Below, in pieces: positions 51,957 to 60,250 of a stretch of DNA of 64,000 nt; position 1 is the first letter of the stretch, and each line of letters opens with the position of its first letter. Made by a program: the position numbers and the translations under genes. Source of the stretch: Alkalihalobacillus alcalophilus ATCC 27647 = CGMCC 1.3604 (GTDB lineage: Bacteria > Bacillota > Bacilli > Bacillales > Bacillaceae_D); contig NZ_ALPT02000001.1 of NCBI RefSeq assembly GCF_000292245.2, positions 70,221 to 134,220 on the forward strand, given 5' to 3'. Under the pieces are notes generated by a model. That model was given only the letters and a program-made list of their open reading frames with translations. It made no database searches and was not told where the DNA came from.

Positions 51957-53003
51957 TTAGAGGATCAATCCTTCTAATGCTAATAAAATATTATTGGACC
52001 ATATTTCTGCAAAAGCGTCGTTTGGAAGTGGGTTCATTCCATTTCCTACTTCAATCGTAAAGCCCGGTCTACCCTTCTCTAGAATAAACCAATCCTTATA
52101 ACCTCCGTCACTATCTGCTGTATGAATGGGTGTATATGAGCTAGCTAATGAGAGTTTCTCAACCATTTGTTCACTTTCAGGTGGTTCATAACCACGGTAT
52201 CCCCAATAAATAACTTGCCCTTGCGAATGGAAGGCTAATACATAAGCAAACTCTTTTTGCATCGTCAATTCATAAACAGCAATCGCCTCTGGCTCTGTCA
52301 AAGGAGCTATTCCACTATAATGTCTTGACCACGGTTTTTGTGGGCTTTCCTTTGCTTCAATTTCCCAACCTGCTGGCCATTGGTGATTCAAGTCGACACC
52401 GCGAATATTGCTCGACCAATGCTCAAATCTTTTTTGTCCTTTATTTATTTCGTTAATCATTTTGTAATAAGGATGTTCCTCATATATGCCTTGCTCAACC
52501 AGTTCAATTCCATCAGGATTTACCATTGGTACGACTGTTAACGTCACTTCTTTTAACAACTGACTAACAGAATAATTATATAACCGCTTTTTCTTCTTAT
52601 TTGCCTCTGCTAATGTAAACAAAAAATGAATAAGAAACTTTGACGTATGAGCCTCATTCGCATGCCATCCTCCTGAATAAAAGACTTCTTTTTCACCTGT
52701 ACCAATTTCAAACTGATAAAGTGATTTTCCCATCACGGATCGACCACATTCCCCTACTTTTACACCTAAGTTCTCTAATTTCAAAACATCTTTTTCTAAA
52801 TCAGAAGGTCCATATTCTGTTTCAAGGTGAAATGGATCGTGCTCATTCGTTTGGAACGGTGGAATCTTTAAAATTAAGCCAGGACGAAGATAACTTTTTT
52901 CATTCAAAATAGTTGGATTATTTAAGAGCAAATCAAATGGTCTTATTTGAAATGCTAATGCCACTTTTGAAATGGTATCCCCTTGTTTAACAACATAATT
53001 CAT
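51957..53003 (-). CDS. LysM-M14 gamma-D-glutamyl-L-diamino acid peptidase
   Basis: Cell-wall endopeptidase, YqgT/endopeptidase I type. N-terminal LysM (YVVKQGDTISKVALAFQIRPFDLLLNNP, residues 3-45), then an M14 zinc carboxypeptidase domain: GGWHANEAHTSKFL (His and Glu ligands, about 112-118), substrate region VPMVNPDGIELV and VDLNHQWPAGW, third ligand AFHSQGQV and catalytic Glu in FTIEVGNG. 348 residues from ATG 53003, which follows AAGGGGGA. No signal peptide, as in sporulation-linked members that act on spore or recycled wall. Confidence 0.88.
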   Translation of the reverse strand: MNYVVKQGDTISKVALAFQIRPFDLLLNNPTILNEKSYLRPGLILKIPPFQTNEHDPFHLETEYGPSDLEKDVLKLENLGVKVGECGRSVMGKSLYQFEIGTGEKEVFYSGGWHANEAHTSKFLIHFLFTLAEANKKKKRLYNYSVSQLLKEVTLTVVPMVNPDGIELVEQGIYEEHPYYKMINEINKGQKRFEHWSSNIRGVDLNHQWPAGWEIEAKESPQKPWSRHYSGIAPLTEPEAIAVYELTMQKEFAYVLAFHSQGQVIYWGYRGYEPPESEQMVEKLSLASSYTPIHTADSDGGYKDWFILEKGRPGFTIEVGNGMNPLPNDAFAEIWSNNILLALEGLIL

Positions 53004-53226
53004 TCGACATTCCCCCTTCATTCATAAGTATGAATCGAATAAGAAATTAAGTAAAAGATTTCTAATTAACTCAACTTTCGCATCGAGAAAAACCGTTCAA
53101 CTAGTTGGCAGAACGAATAGGAGCTCTTAAACAAATGCCTTTGACACGTTAGAAAAGCGAGAACGTACTTTCACACCAAACGGATAAACTGTGCATTAAG
53201 AAAAAATAGACAATGTACAATGCGCT

Positions 53227-53350
53227 TCGGCTATCGCTCCCAAAACCATACTCCGCGTCCTGTGGGAACCTGGCGAGCCTCCTCGGCAAGCCTTGCAGGG
53301 TCTCGCTCCACGGTTTATTCCCACGGGAGTCTCCGTATGATTTTGTCCGC
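53227..53350. repeat. GC-rich hairpin core, type a (in E3)
   Basis: Stem AAAACCATAC/GTATGATTTT (53241-53250 with 53334-53343, one mismatch) and GTGGGAA/TTCCCAC (53261-53267 with 53317-53323). The latter is GCGGGAA/TTCCCGC in E1 and E2, a two-sided compensatory change of C-G to T-A. Confidence 0.82.
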
Positions 53351-53631
53351 TAAGTGTCGTGGAGATGCTTGATGATATCGCCATGCCCAAATCAGCTATT
53401 TCTAACGCAGAAGGACCTTCTTCTTTACTTTGTTAGTTATGAAAAGACATGATTCCAATCGAAACAAGCTCGCTAGTCTAGCTAACGTACAGAGTATCAA
53501 CAGGGATTTGTTTACAACTGTAACGGACTGAGTCATTGAAGAAAAATCATTCTCAAGCTCTTGTACGTTGAAGTAATGACTATTTTTTATTCCATGAGGA
53601 ACCCCGAACCTAGATTCGATTCTATTATCAA

Positions 53632-53755
53632 GCGGACAAACAGACACGGAGACTCCCGCAGGAATAAACCGTCCAATGAGACCCCGCAAGCGTGCTGAGG
53701 AGGCTCATGAGGTTCCTGCAGGACGCGGAGTGTCTGTTTGGGAGCGATAGCCGAA
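53632..53755. repeat. GC-rich hairpin core, type b (in E3)
   Basis: Stems AAACAGACAC/GTGTCTGTTT (53638-53647 with 53730-53739), GCAGGAA/TTCCTGC (53658-53664 with 53713-53719) and ATGAG/CTCAT (53676-53680 with 53704-53708). The best preserved type b copy. Confidence 0.82.
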
Positions 53756-54079
53756 GGGTCTGAAACAAGTAGAACATAAATCACTCCCATGTCTGGTTTC
53801 TGTTTGGTAGCGACCACCCAAGCTCTTCATTTTAGTGCACAGTTTCCTTCAACAGCCTACTAAGAGATGTGTTCAAACTGTCAACGATTGAACCGTCCAT
53901 GTAAAATCAATTTGAGTATTGTATCGCCCTAAAGTCAATCTCTATCAACGGTTAAGGGTCCATTATACGCTGCGAAAGTTGAGTAATTAAAAAATGCTAA
54001 TTGACAGATCATTATTCATATGATAAATTATCTAACAATTAGCAATCATTAAAAACTTTGATGAAGAATGAAAAAATCG

Positions 54080-54302
54080 GTTCAATTGTAGAGAGCTAGT
54101 GGTCGGTGCAAACTAGTTTGAGCCATTTTGGATAGCCCTTCTGAGTTGATGTGTTGAATGCCTTTATAAGTAGGCACATCCGGATAATCCGTTATCTTTT
54201 GACTAAAGTAGTCTCTAAGATGCACAGCTGTGCATAAACGAGGGTGGTACCGCGGTTAATACCTTCCGCCCCTCACATACCGTGAGGGGCGGAAGTTTTT
54301 TT
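54080..54302 (+). promoter_or_regulatory. T-box leader of serA
   Basis: Contains the T-box core GAGGGTGGTACCGCG (54240-54254), a stem I region with AGAGAGCTAGTGGTCGGTGC (54090-54109), and the terminator CTTCCGCCCCTCAC/GTGAGGGGCGGAAG (54263-54276 with 54282-54295) followed by seven T. GAGGG in the T-box can pair with CCCTC of the terminator arm to form the antiterminator. Uncharged tRNA should switch serA on; the gene predicts tRNA-Ser, but I could not fix the specifier codon (TCT at about 54139-54141 is one option). Confidence 0.92.
54263..54302 (+). terminator. T-box terminator of the serA leader
   Basis: 14-bp perfect GC-rich stem with ATACC loop (54263-54276 with 54282-54295) and seven T; about 100 nt before the serA start. 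Confidence 0.92.
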
Positions 54303-54399
54303 GTGTAACGCTTTCATTTTATTTTGTCTTTTCAGAAAAAAGAGAATTGACTATACCACAGCAAAGCGTTACAGTAAAATCAAAAAGGAGTGTAGAGAA

Positions 54400-56022
54400 A
54401 TGAGTGATCAAGCAGTGGCTGAAAAAGTAAAAAAGGTGGAAACACAAACAAAATACCATATTTTAGTATCTGATTCCATGAGTGAAGAAGGTTTATTACC
54501 TTTATTAAAAAGTGATCGGGTTGAATGTGTCCAACAAAACGTCGACCATGTTTTAGATTTAACACCCTTTGATGCTCTACTCGTTCGAAGTGCAACTAAA
54601 GTAACAGGTGAATTACTCGATCAAATGCCAAACTTAAAAATTGTAGCCCGGGCAGGGGTTGGTGTCGATAATATTGATTTAGATGCGGCGACTAAACGCG
54701 GGGTTGTCGTTGTAAACGCTCCTGACGGAAATACAATCTCAACAGCTGAGCATACTTTTGCGATGATTTGCTCCTTGCTTCGAAAGATTCCCCAAGCGAA
54801 TGCTTCGATCAAAAGTGGCAACTGGGACCGTAAATCATTCCAAGGCTCAGAACTACGTGGCAAAACACTTGGAATCGTTGGATTTGGCCGAATCGGAACT
54901 CAAATCGCCCAAAGAGCTAAGGCGTTTGAAATGCCTTTACTCGTCTTTGATCCTTTTTTAACAAAAGAACGGGCCGAAAAAATTGGCGTCACTAAAGCAT
55001 CCTTAGATGAGTTATTAGAAAAAGCTGATATTATTACTGTCCATACCCCCTTAACAAAAGAAACAAAAGGACTTTTAGGAATGAAAAATATCGGCAAAAC
55101 AAAACAAGGTGTCTTTTTAATCAACTGTGCTCGTGGTGGAATTATTGATGAACAGGCTCTCAAACATTATTTAGCGAACGGCCATATTGCCGGTGCTGCG
55201 TTAGATGTATTTGAAGAAGAACCGGCCACTGATCGAGAATTAATTGATTTTGAAAATGTCATTACAACACCGCATATTGCTGCTTCTACCGTAGAAGCAC
55301 AACTAAATGTTGCTTCTCAAGTGTCAGAAGAAGTTTTGAATTTCTTAGAAGGTGAACCAGCAAAAAATTCAATTAACCTTCCAGCCTTATCAAAAGAAAT
55401 ATATATAAAGGTCAAACCTTTTTATGATTTATCGAAAAAAATGGGAACATTTCTTTCACAAGTCATGAAAACACCAGTAAAAGAAATTGAAGTGTTTTAT
55501 AGTGGGACCGTCACTAATTTAGAAACAACAGTGACAACTCGAAGTTTAATTGCAGGCTTTTTGCAACCGCGTGTAGATGCTGCGGTTAATGATGTTAATG
55601 CCTCATTGATTGCCAAAGAAAGAGGGATTAGTTTTGGTGAAAAGCATGTAACAAAATCTTATGGTTATTCTAATTTGATCCATGCCATCGTTCATGGAGA
55701 AGATCGTCGTTTTGAGATTCAAGGTACGTATATAAAAGAGTACGGGGCAAGAATTGTCAATGTCAATGGGTTTAATGTTGATTTTGTACCGAACGGGCAT
55801 ATCCTTTATATTCAGCATAACGACCGTCCAGGTGTTATCGGCCGTATGGGACAGTTACTTGCTGAACATAATGTTAATATTGCGACGATGCAAGTAGGTC
55901 GTAAAGAAGAAGGCGGAGAAGCCATTATGATGCTCACTGTCGACAAGCCTGTAACAGATTCATTAATTGAAGCTTTAGCAAATATTGACGAAATTATATT
56001 TGCTAATAAAATCGAAGCGTAA
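54400..56022 (+). CDS. serA: D-3-phosphoglycerate dehydrogenase
   Basis: First step of serine synthesis, oxidising 3-phosphoglycerate with NAD. Motifs: ARAGVGVDNIDLDAATKRGV, NAD fold GIVGFGRIGTQIAQRA (about residue 158), catalytic arginine in NCARGGIIDE, and Glu/His in ALDVFEEEP and TTPHIAAST (His about 291). A 540-residue long form with an intervening ASB domain (about 320-450) and a C-terminal ACT domain (LYIQHNDRPGVIGRMGQLLAEHNVNIA). The real start is ATG 54400 behind AAGGAGTG; the frame from 54301 begins in the leader. Confidence 0.96.
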   Translation: MSDQAVAEKVKKVETQTKYHILVSDSMSEEGLLPLLKSDRVECVQQNVDHVLDLTPFDALLVRSATKVTGELLDQMPNLKIVARAGVGVDNIDLDAATKRGVVVVNAPDGNTISTAEHTFAMICSLLRKIPQANASIKSGNWDRKSFQGSELRGKTLGIVGFGRIGTQIAQRAKAFEMPLLVFDPFLTKERAEKIGVTKASLDELLEKADIITVHTPLTKETKGLLGMKNIGKTKQGVFLINCARGGIIDEQALKHYLANGHIAGAALDVFEEEPATDRELIDFENVITTPHIAASTVEAQLNVASQVSEEVLNFLEGEPAKNSINLPALSKEIYIKVKPFYDLSKKMGTFLSQVMKTPVKEIEVFYSGTVTNLETTVTTRSLIAGFLQPRVDAAVNDVNASLIAKERGISFGEKHVTKSYGYSNLIHAIVHGEDRRFEIQGTYIKEYGARIVNVNGFNVDFVPNGHILYIQHNDRPGVIGRMGQLLAEHNVNIATMQVGRKEEGGEAIMMLTVDKPVTDSLIEALANIDEIIFANKIEA

Positions 56023-56041
56023 AGATGGGAATAAGTACCCC

Positions 56042-56090
56042 AGCCTATCGACATCGTCTCATTTCCAGAGACGGTCGACAGGCTTTTTTT
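56042..56090 (+). terminator. Terminator downstream of serA
   Basis: Long stem AGCCT...AGGCT with inner TCGAC/GTCGA and CGTCTC/GAGACG pairs (56042-56084), followed by seven T. Confidence 0.9.
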
Positions 56091-56165
56091 GCATGGAAGA
56101 GAGCAACAGCGATAAACGACGAGACTCTATTCCAAAAATAGAAGCAAATTGTTTTGTCCTTTTGT

Positions 56166-56558
56166 TTACCCCCAAATATATTGAAATAAAAGTTCCAATT
56201 GTTCCTCTTTCCTTCTTTGTAAATAAACAAGTCCTTTTTCCGTCACTTGTATATATTCTCGTTTTCCTTCAACAAAACCCTCTTTAAAAGCCACATTTAA
56301 ATAAAACTCATACAATAATCGAAATTCACGCTCATTAATATGATTTTTTGTTTCATAACCAAATGCTCGATTATGTGAACGCCAAAAGCGTGGATGAATT
56401 TCCTTTTCATTAATAAGACGAATCGTTTTATGTCTTTTAATTTTCTTCAACATAAACAGAAAACCATCAATTAAGTCAATTTGAGTACCGGATAAATCCG
56501 TTTGCTCATTCAATAATTTTAATAAAGTTGTGCTCACAAACGATTGATCCCTATCCAT
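56166..56558 (-). CDS. Hypothetical protein, possible winged-helix
   Basis: 130-residue, charged, soluble protein: helical N-terminus (FVSTTLLKLLNEQTDLSGTQIDLIDGFLFMLKKIKR), RFWRSHNRAFGYETKNH, and a C-terminal segment (EFRLLYEFYLNVAFKEGFVEGKREYIQVTEKGLVYLQRRKEEQ) that looks like a winged-helix pattern (helix, then EYIQVTEKG wing). ATG 56558 has GGAGA 6 nt upstream. I do not recognise the family; a DNA-binding role is only a guess. Confidence 0.65.
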   Translation of the reverse strand: MDRDQSFVSTTLLKLLNEQTDLSGTQIDLIDGFLFMLKKIKRHKTIRLINEKEIHPRFWRSHNRAFGYETKNHINEREFRLLYEFYLNVAFKEGFVEGKREYIQVTEKGLVYLQRRKEEQLELLFQYIWG

Positions 56559-56633
56559 AGTCATTCTCCATGTCAAATATTTAGTTCTATTCTACCATAG
56601 AACGACTATATTCTACATAGTACAACATTTCAT

Positions 56634-57797
56634 TCAGAATTTTCCGCCATGCAATAACAACTTCAAACCTGGATGTATAACGTCCCCTTCTAATTGGTTG
56701 AACTCCTTTAAGTCAGAAACAGAAAGGTGATACTCCTTGGCAAGCTGATATAAATTTTCTCCTTGCTTGACAATATGGCTTGGCTCTTCTTCTAGTTGCT
56801 CATGAACAATAATCGTCTCACCAATTTGCAGTAAATCGCTAGTCCGCTCATTCCATTCTTTAATTTCTTCAACGCTTACATGATATTTAGTCGCAATCGC
56901 CCATAAGGTATCATCTTTTTCGATCACGATTTCATGAGTGAATTGTAATGGTTCTGATGTGGTTTGTTCATCATCCGTTAATACGCTCGCCTCTCTTTCC
57001 ATTCCTAAATTAGCAGACTGACTTTCACTAGCAGTCTTACTAACTCCCTCGTTTTTCTCTGTTTTTAGTTCTTCTAATTGAGCGTTTATTTTTTCTAAAA
57101 CTGAAGCCACTGTTTCTTCGACCATTGCCATTGCATCCGTATAGTCTTCTTTTTCTAACTCAATTTCTAAATTTTCCTTTTCATCTTCTACCTCCCTCTC
57201 TTCCTCCAATAAATCTTCATCAATATAACGACTCATCGTTTGGATCGCTTGGTCATCCATATAATCCAAAGCCGCATATAAAGAAGAAGGTTCGTTAGAC
57301 AAAAAGATGAGTGGGTCAATAGAAGCTGATTTTTCAATATTCCATTCACCCTGGTGCATTTCAAAATGAAGGTGATTCCCATGAGAACGACCTGTATTCC
57401 CAACTGTTCCAATCAATTGTTTAGCTTGTACGATTTGTCCCTCCTCTACATCACGTTGATGCAAATGAGCATAGACTGTCTCGATATCACTTTCTTCATG
57501 TTTAATAAAAACCACATTTCCATAGGAATCAGAATAATACGATTTTGTAACTACCCCTTCTTCTATCGAAATGACAGGCGTTCCTTCTGGAGCTGCAATA
57601 TCAAGCCCAAAATGTCTCCCACCTCTTGAACCATATGTATCTGTTATCTCTCCAATTGTTGGCCAAACAAAACTTTCTTGCCATTTTTCTATAAAAGGAC
57701 TATCAGCCTTTGCTGTTTGATTAGTCCCTAAAAATAAAATTCCTATAAATAAAGCGATCGACAAAGCGATAACAATTCTTTTCATTAAATCAAGCAT
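56634..57797 (-). CDS. M23 peptidase with two LysM domains
   Basis: Exported cell-wall hydrolase, 387 residues. Signal or anchor segment (IVIALSIALFIGILFLGTN), M23 domain with the zinc site GRHFGLDIAAPEGTPV (HxxxD, about residue 62) and HLHFEMHQG (about 142), then an acidic coiled-coil-like stretch (about 190-255, EEEREVEDEKENLEIELEKE), and two LysM repeats (EIVIEKDDTLWAIATKYHVS... about 283, and HIVKQGENLYQLAKEYHLS... about 335). Peptidoglycan endopeptidase, perhaps in sporulation or germination given the ger genes next door (100 nt away). Confidence 0.85.
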   Translation of the reverse strand: MLDLMKRIVIALSIALFIGILFLGTNQTAKADSPFIEKWQESFVWPTIGEITDTYGSRGGRHFGLDIAAPEGTPVISIEEGVVTKSYYSDSYGNVVFIKHEESDIETVYAHLHQRDVEEGQIVQAKQLIGTVGNTGRSHGNHLHFEMHQGEWNIEKSASIDPLIFLSNEPSSLYAALDYMDDQAIQTMSRYIDEDLLEEEREVEDEKENLEIELEKEDYTDAMAMVEETVASVLEKINAQLEELKTEKNEGVSKTASESQSANLGMEREASVLTDDEQTTSEPLQFTHEIVIEKDDTLWAIATKYHVSVEEIKEWNERTSDLLQIGETIIVHEQLEEEPSHIVKQGENLYQLAKEYHLSVSDLKEFNQLEGDVIHPGLKLLLHGGKF

Positions 57798-57896
57798 AAA
57801 AGCCTCCTTTAAATATCCATGCCGTTTTAGTCCCTTCTTTCGTTAATTCATGAGACTAACACTACCCTATGACAGCATGACCCATTTTATGCTTGA

Positions 57897-59009
57897 TTAT
57901 TCAACGGCACCTGTTTGAGTTATTTCCACCTCTGCTTTGACATCAAATTGCACTGTACGATAAATAGAATTGCTCCAGACATCAGGATCCCATTTTCTCG
58001 TATGACTTCTATACAATTCACCGACACCAACCGGGTCAATATTAAGTTCCTGACATAATAAAAGAAGCTCTTTAGTGTTCGATTCGATCGTTTTAGCAAT
58101 CGAATTTTCTATGATTTCTCTATCCTTTGCTTCACGTAAATTCACATCTCCGCCCGTATCATAGATAACCGATTCTAACTTTATCGTATAGGTTACATGC
58201 GGATATCCCTTGCTTTTATCTAACATTGAATTAAGTTTACTTTTGATAACTTCTATAACAACCGGTGTTTCTTGATCAATGCCCTCTATATGAAACAGAT
58301 GAAAGTTATGTTTAGAACGCTTTCTCATTAATTTTAAATAAAAACTTTGCTCTAAGGTTAATTTGGTCTTCAGTTCATCACGATCAAACAAAGCTAGCCC
58401 TGTTATTTCCACATCCTTTTCCCCTATTTTTTTTATAATCGGTAACGCCGGATCTCTTGCATCGCTATACATACTAAATAGAAATTCATGTAGATTTGCT
58501 CTTGGAACTTGTCCATTCTCTTGATTTTGCTCAAGAAGGTCGGGAATATAGACACCCGTTTTCTCTCCCGTTCCTACCTCAGCATTTAAAATATCAGATG
58601 CTTCATCTTCTTCAACAACAGCCATTAAAATACGATTACCTACAGTTGGATCTTTATACAAAGGTAAAACATAAGGCTCTAACCCTTTATTTGCTAACTC
58701 TTCTCCAAATAACGCCACACGTAACTGTCCCGTTACTAATGGTTTTTGTGAACGATTACTCAAGTCGTTTATAACGGCACGAGGTGTCTCCCCTTCCCCT
58801 TGCAACGCTTCTTGTTTTAAGGACTGTTCAGATACTTGCTCAGTGAATGTTGGATAACTAACCGTTACTTTCACTAAATTCTCTTCAGAACCGATATCAT
58901 AACCAATAGCCCTGATAATAGACAGTTCATCAATAACTTCAGAATCAACATTACAGCTTGTTAAAATAAACAAACAGACAACGATAACACTACATACCAG
59001 CCGTTTCAT
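57897..59009 (-). CDS. Germinant-receptor subunit C (GerAC/GerKC family lipoprotein)
   Basis: Lipoprotein of the spore inner-membrane germinant receptor. MKRLVCSVIVVCLFILTSC gives a lipobox ending at Cys19; the mature protein has the GerC domains (ELSIIRAIGYDIGSE; PRAVINDLSNRSQKPLVTGQLRVALFGEELA; C-terminal EIIENSIAKTIESNTKELLLLCQELNIDPVGVGELYR). 370 residues from ATG 59009 behind GAAGGGAG. Overlaps the B-subunit gene by 20 nt. The specific subtype (GerA, GerK, Ynd-like) cannot be named from sequence alone. Confidence 0.88.
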   Translation of the reverse strand: MKRLVCSVIVVCLFILTSCNVDSEVIDELSIIRAIGYDIGSEENLVKVTVSYPTFTEQVSEQSLKQEALQGEGETPRAVINDLSNRSQKPLVTGQLRVALFGEELANKGLEPYVLPLYKDPTVGNRILMAVVEEDEASDILNAEVGTGEKTGVYIPDLLEQNQENGQVPRANLHEFLFSMYSDARDPALPIIKKIGEKDVEITGLALFDRDELKTKLTLEQSFYLKLMRKRSKHNFHLFHIEGIDQETPVVIEVIKSKLNSMLDKSKGYPHVTYTIKLESVIYDTGGDVNLREAKDREIIENSIAKTIESNTKELLLLCQELNIDPVGVGELYRSHTRKWDPDVWSNSIYRTVQFDVKAEVEITQTGAVE

Positions 59010-60108
59010 TTGTATCTCCCTTCTTAAACTTGTAAACAATTGTTTGTAAGAGCACTAAAAAAGGAATATAAACAAAGGCAAAATAAAAACCAATTTGATT
59101 AAAAACACTTGCTATTGCATCAATAGCTGATCGGGTCGGAATTAAAGCAGCACCTCCACATAGCAAAATGACAATGACAATGAGAACATGACGCTGATTT
59201 AAACTAAAGACCCGTTTGACTAAACGGCTCCCTGCCCAAATCGCTAAGGCAATATTTGGAGCGACCACAATCATCCAGACAGTTATGCCAATGTATTCAA
59301 ACCTCTCCAAAAAGGGAAACTCGATTACTTTAAACAACGTTAATAAAGCCCAAATCGTTTTATTAATTTGTTCTTCACTATAAAAAAATAAACAAATGAG
59401 CGTAATGTATGTATATAATAGCGTTGTAAATGCTGCCCCTAACTGTGTCCATTTTTGGCTCAACTCTTTATGTTTTAAAAAAGGGAAATAGACAAGTAAT
59501 AATTCAAAGCCACTATAACTAAACGTGGCGACCTTTGCTCCTTCAATCACCTCTAATACACTATGTTTCCAAACCGGAACGATGTTATTATATTGAGCAA
59601 ATTCTAATGTCATCAAAAATAAAGGGTAAATCGGCAACGTGATAAGGATACTTAAAAAGGCCAAACCAACGACTGTTCGAAAGCCTCCTGAAACAACATA
59701 ATAAAAAAAGGGAATCGACAGTAAAGCAAAACACCAATTCTGTAAATCTTCAAATACCCAAACCTGGACAATTTCAATATAGGTTCTTAATATAATTAAC
59801 GCTAAAAATAAAAGAAAAGTAGCAATGAGCAAACTAAGAAACCCACCGATCCATTTTCCGAATAACTCTTGATGAACTTTGATAATATCTCCATCTGCTC
59901 TTTTTAAGATAATATACATACAAGCGATACTAAAATTCACTAATACGCCAGCAAGAATGACCGAAATCCAAGCATCATATCCTGTTTCTTTAACGATCTC
60001 ACTTTGAAAGCTTAAGACGCCAACTCCTACTTGCATAGCATGGATAATAAAAAAGGACAAAAAAGGTGAAATCAAATATTTTTCTTTTATTACTTTCTCT
60101 CCACTCAT
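58990..60108 (-). CDS. Germinant-receptor subunit B (GerAB family permease-like)
   Basis: APC-superfamily-like membrane subunit thought to bind the germinant. About ten hydrophobic segments over 372 residues; starts MSGEKVIKEKYLISPFLSFF with FIIHAMQVGVGVLSFQSEIVKETGYDAWISV, the typical first part of GerB. ATG 60108 follows AAAGGAG. A ~115-bp hairpin repeat lies in the gap between this gene and gerA, unusual inside a ger operon. Confidence 0.88.
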   Translation of the reverse strand: MSGEKVIKEKYLISPFLSFFIIHAMQVGVGVLSFQSEIVKETGYDAWISVILAGVLVNFSIACMYIILKRADGDIIKVHQELFGKWIGGFLSLLIATFLLFLALIILRTYIEIVQVWVFEDLQNWCFALLSIPFFYYVVSGGFRTVVGLAFLSILITLPIYPLFLMTLEFAQYNNIVPVWKHSVLEVIEGAKVATFSYSGFELLLVYFPFLKHKELSQKWTQLGAAFTTLLYTYITLICLFFYSEEQINKTIWALLTLFKVIEFPFLERFEYIGITVWMIVVAPNIALAIWAGSRLVKRVFSLNQRHVLIVIVILLCGGAALIPTRSAIDAIASVFNQIGFYFAFVYIPFLVLLQTIVYKFKKGDTNETAGM

Positions 60109-60130
60109 TGTTTCGCTCCTTTTTTTAAAA

Positions 60131-60244
60131 AGCGCAGCCTGTTCGCTCAAAAGCGAGAAAAAATAAGAACAACTAATGAAGACGCTTTTTGTCTTCACTC
60201 AGATGGGCGATTTTTCTCGAACTTCTAACAGGTGTAGCTAGATT
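60131..60244. repeat. Covarying hairpin repeat R2, copy A (inside the ger operon)
   Basis: Single copy of the ~124-bp family found at 63.7-64 kb. Pairings: GCCTGTT/AACAGGT-side stem, AAGCGAGAAAAA with its TTTTTCTCG partner and the apical TGAAGAC/GTCTTCA stem (60177-60183 with 60191-60197). It lies in the 142-nt gap between gerA (ends 60251) and gerB (starts 60108), so it would be within the polycistronic mRNA. Confidence 0.72.
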
Positions 60245-60250
60245 TATCAA

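Larger units (their letters stand above)
53069..53984. mobile_element. Repeat element E3 (MITE-like, with inverted interior)
   Basis: Ends ACTCAACTTTCGC (53069-53081) and its complement (53972-53984), flanked by exact 5-bp direct repeats AATTA (53064-53068 and 53985-53989). The end-proximal arms match E2 in the same orientation. The interior between the two hairpin cores has the E1 orientation: type a core first (about 53227-53350), type b second (53632-53755). Extra sequence at about 53756-53820 is absent from E1 and E2, and repeats GTCTGGTTTCTGTTTGG-like core fragments. No transposase. E3 occupies most of the gene-free region 53004-54080. Confidence 0.85.

Noticed and set aside
54303..54317. 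cre-like TGTAACGCTTTCA after the T-box terminator
   Set aside because: It is one base short of the 14-bp cre spacing, so not a good match.
54301..54399. 33-residue N-terminal extension of SerA
   Set aside because: Begins in the T-run of the T-box terminator; ATG 54400 has AAGGAG and matches the family.
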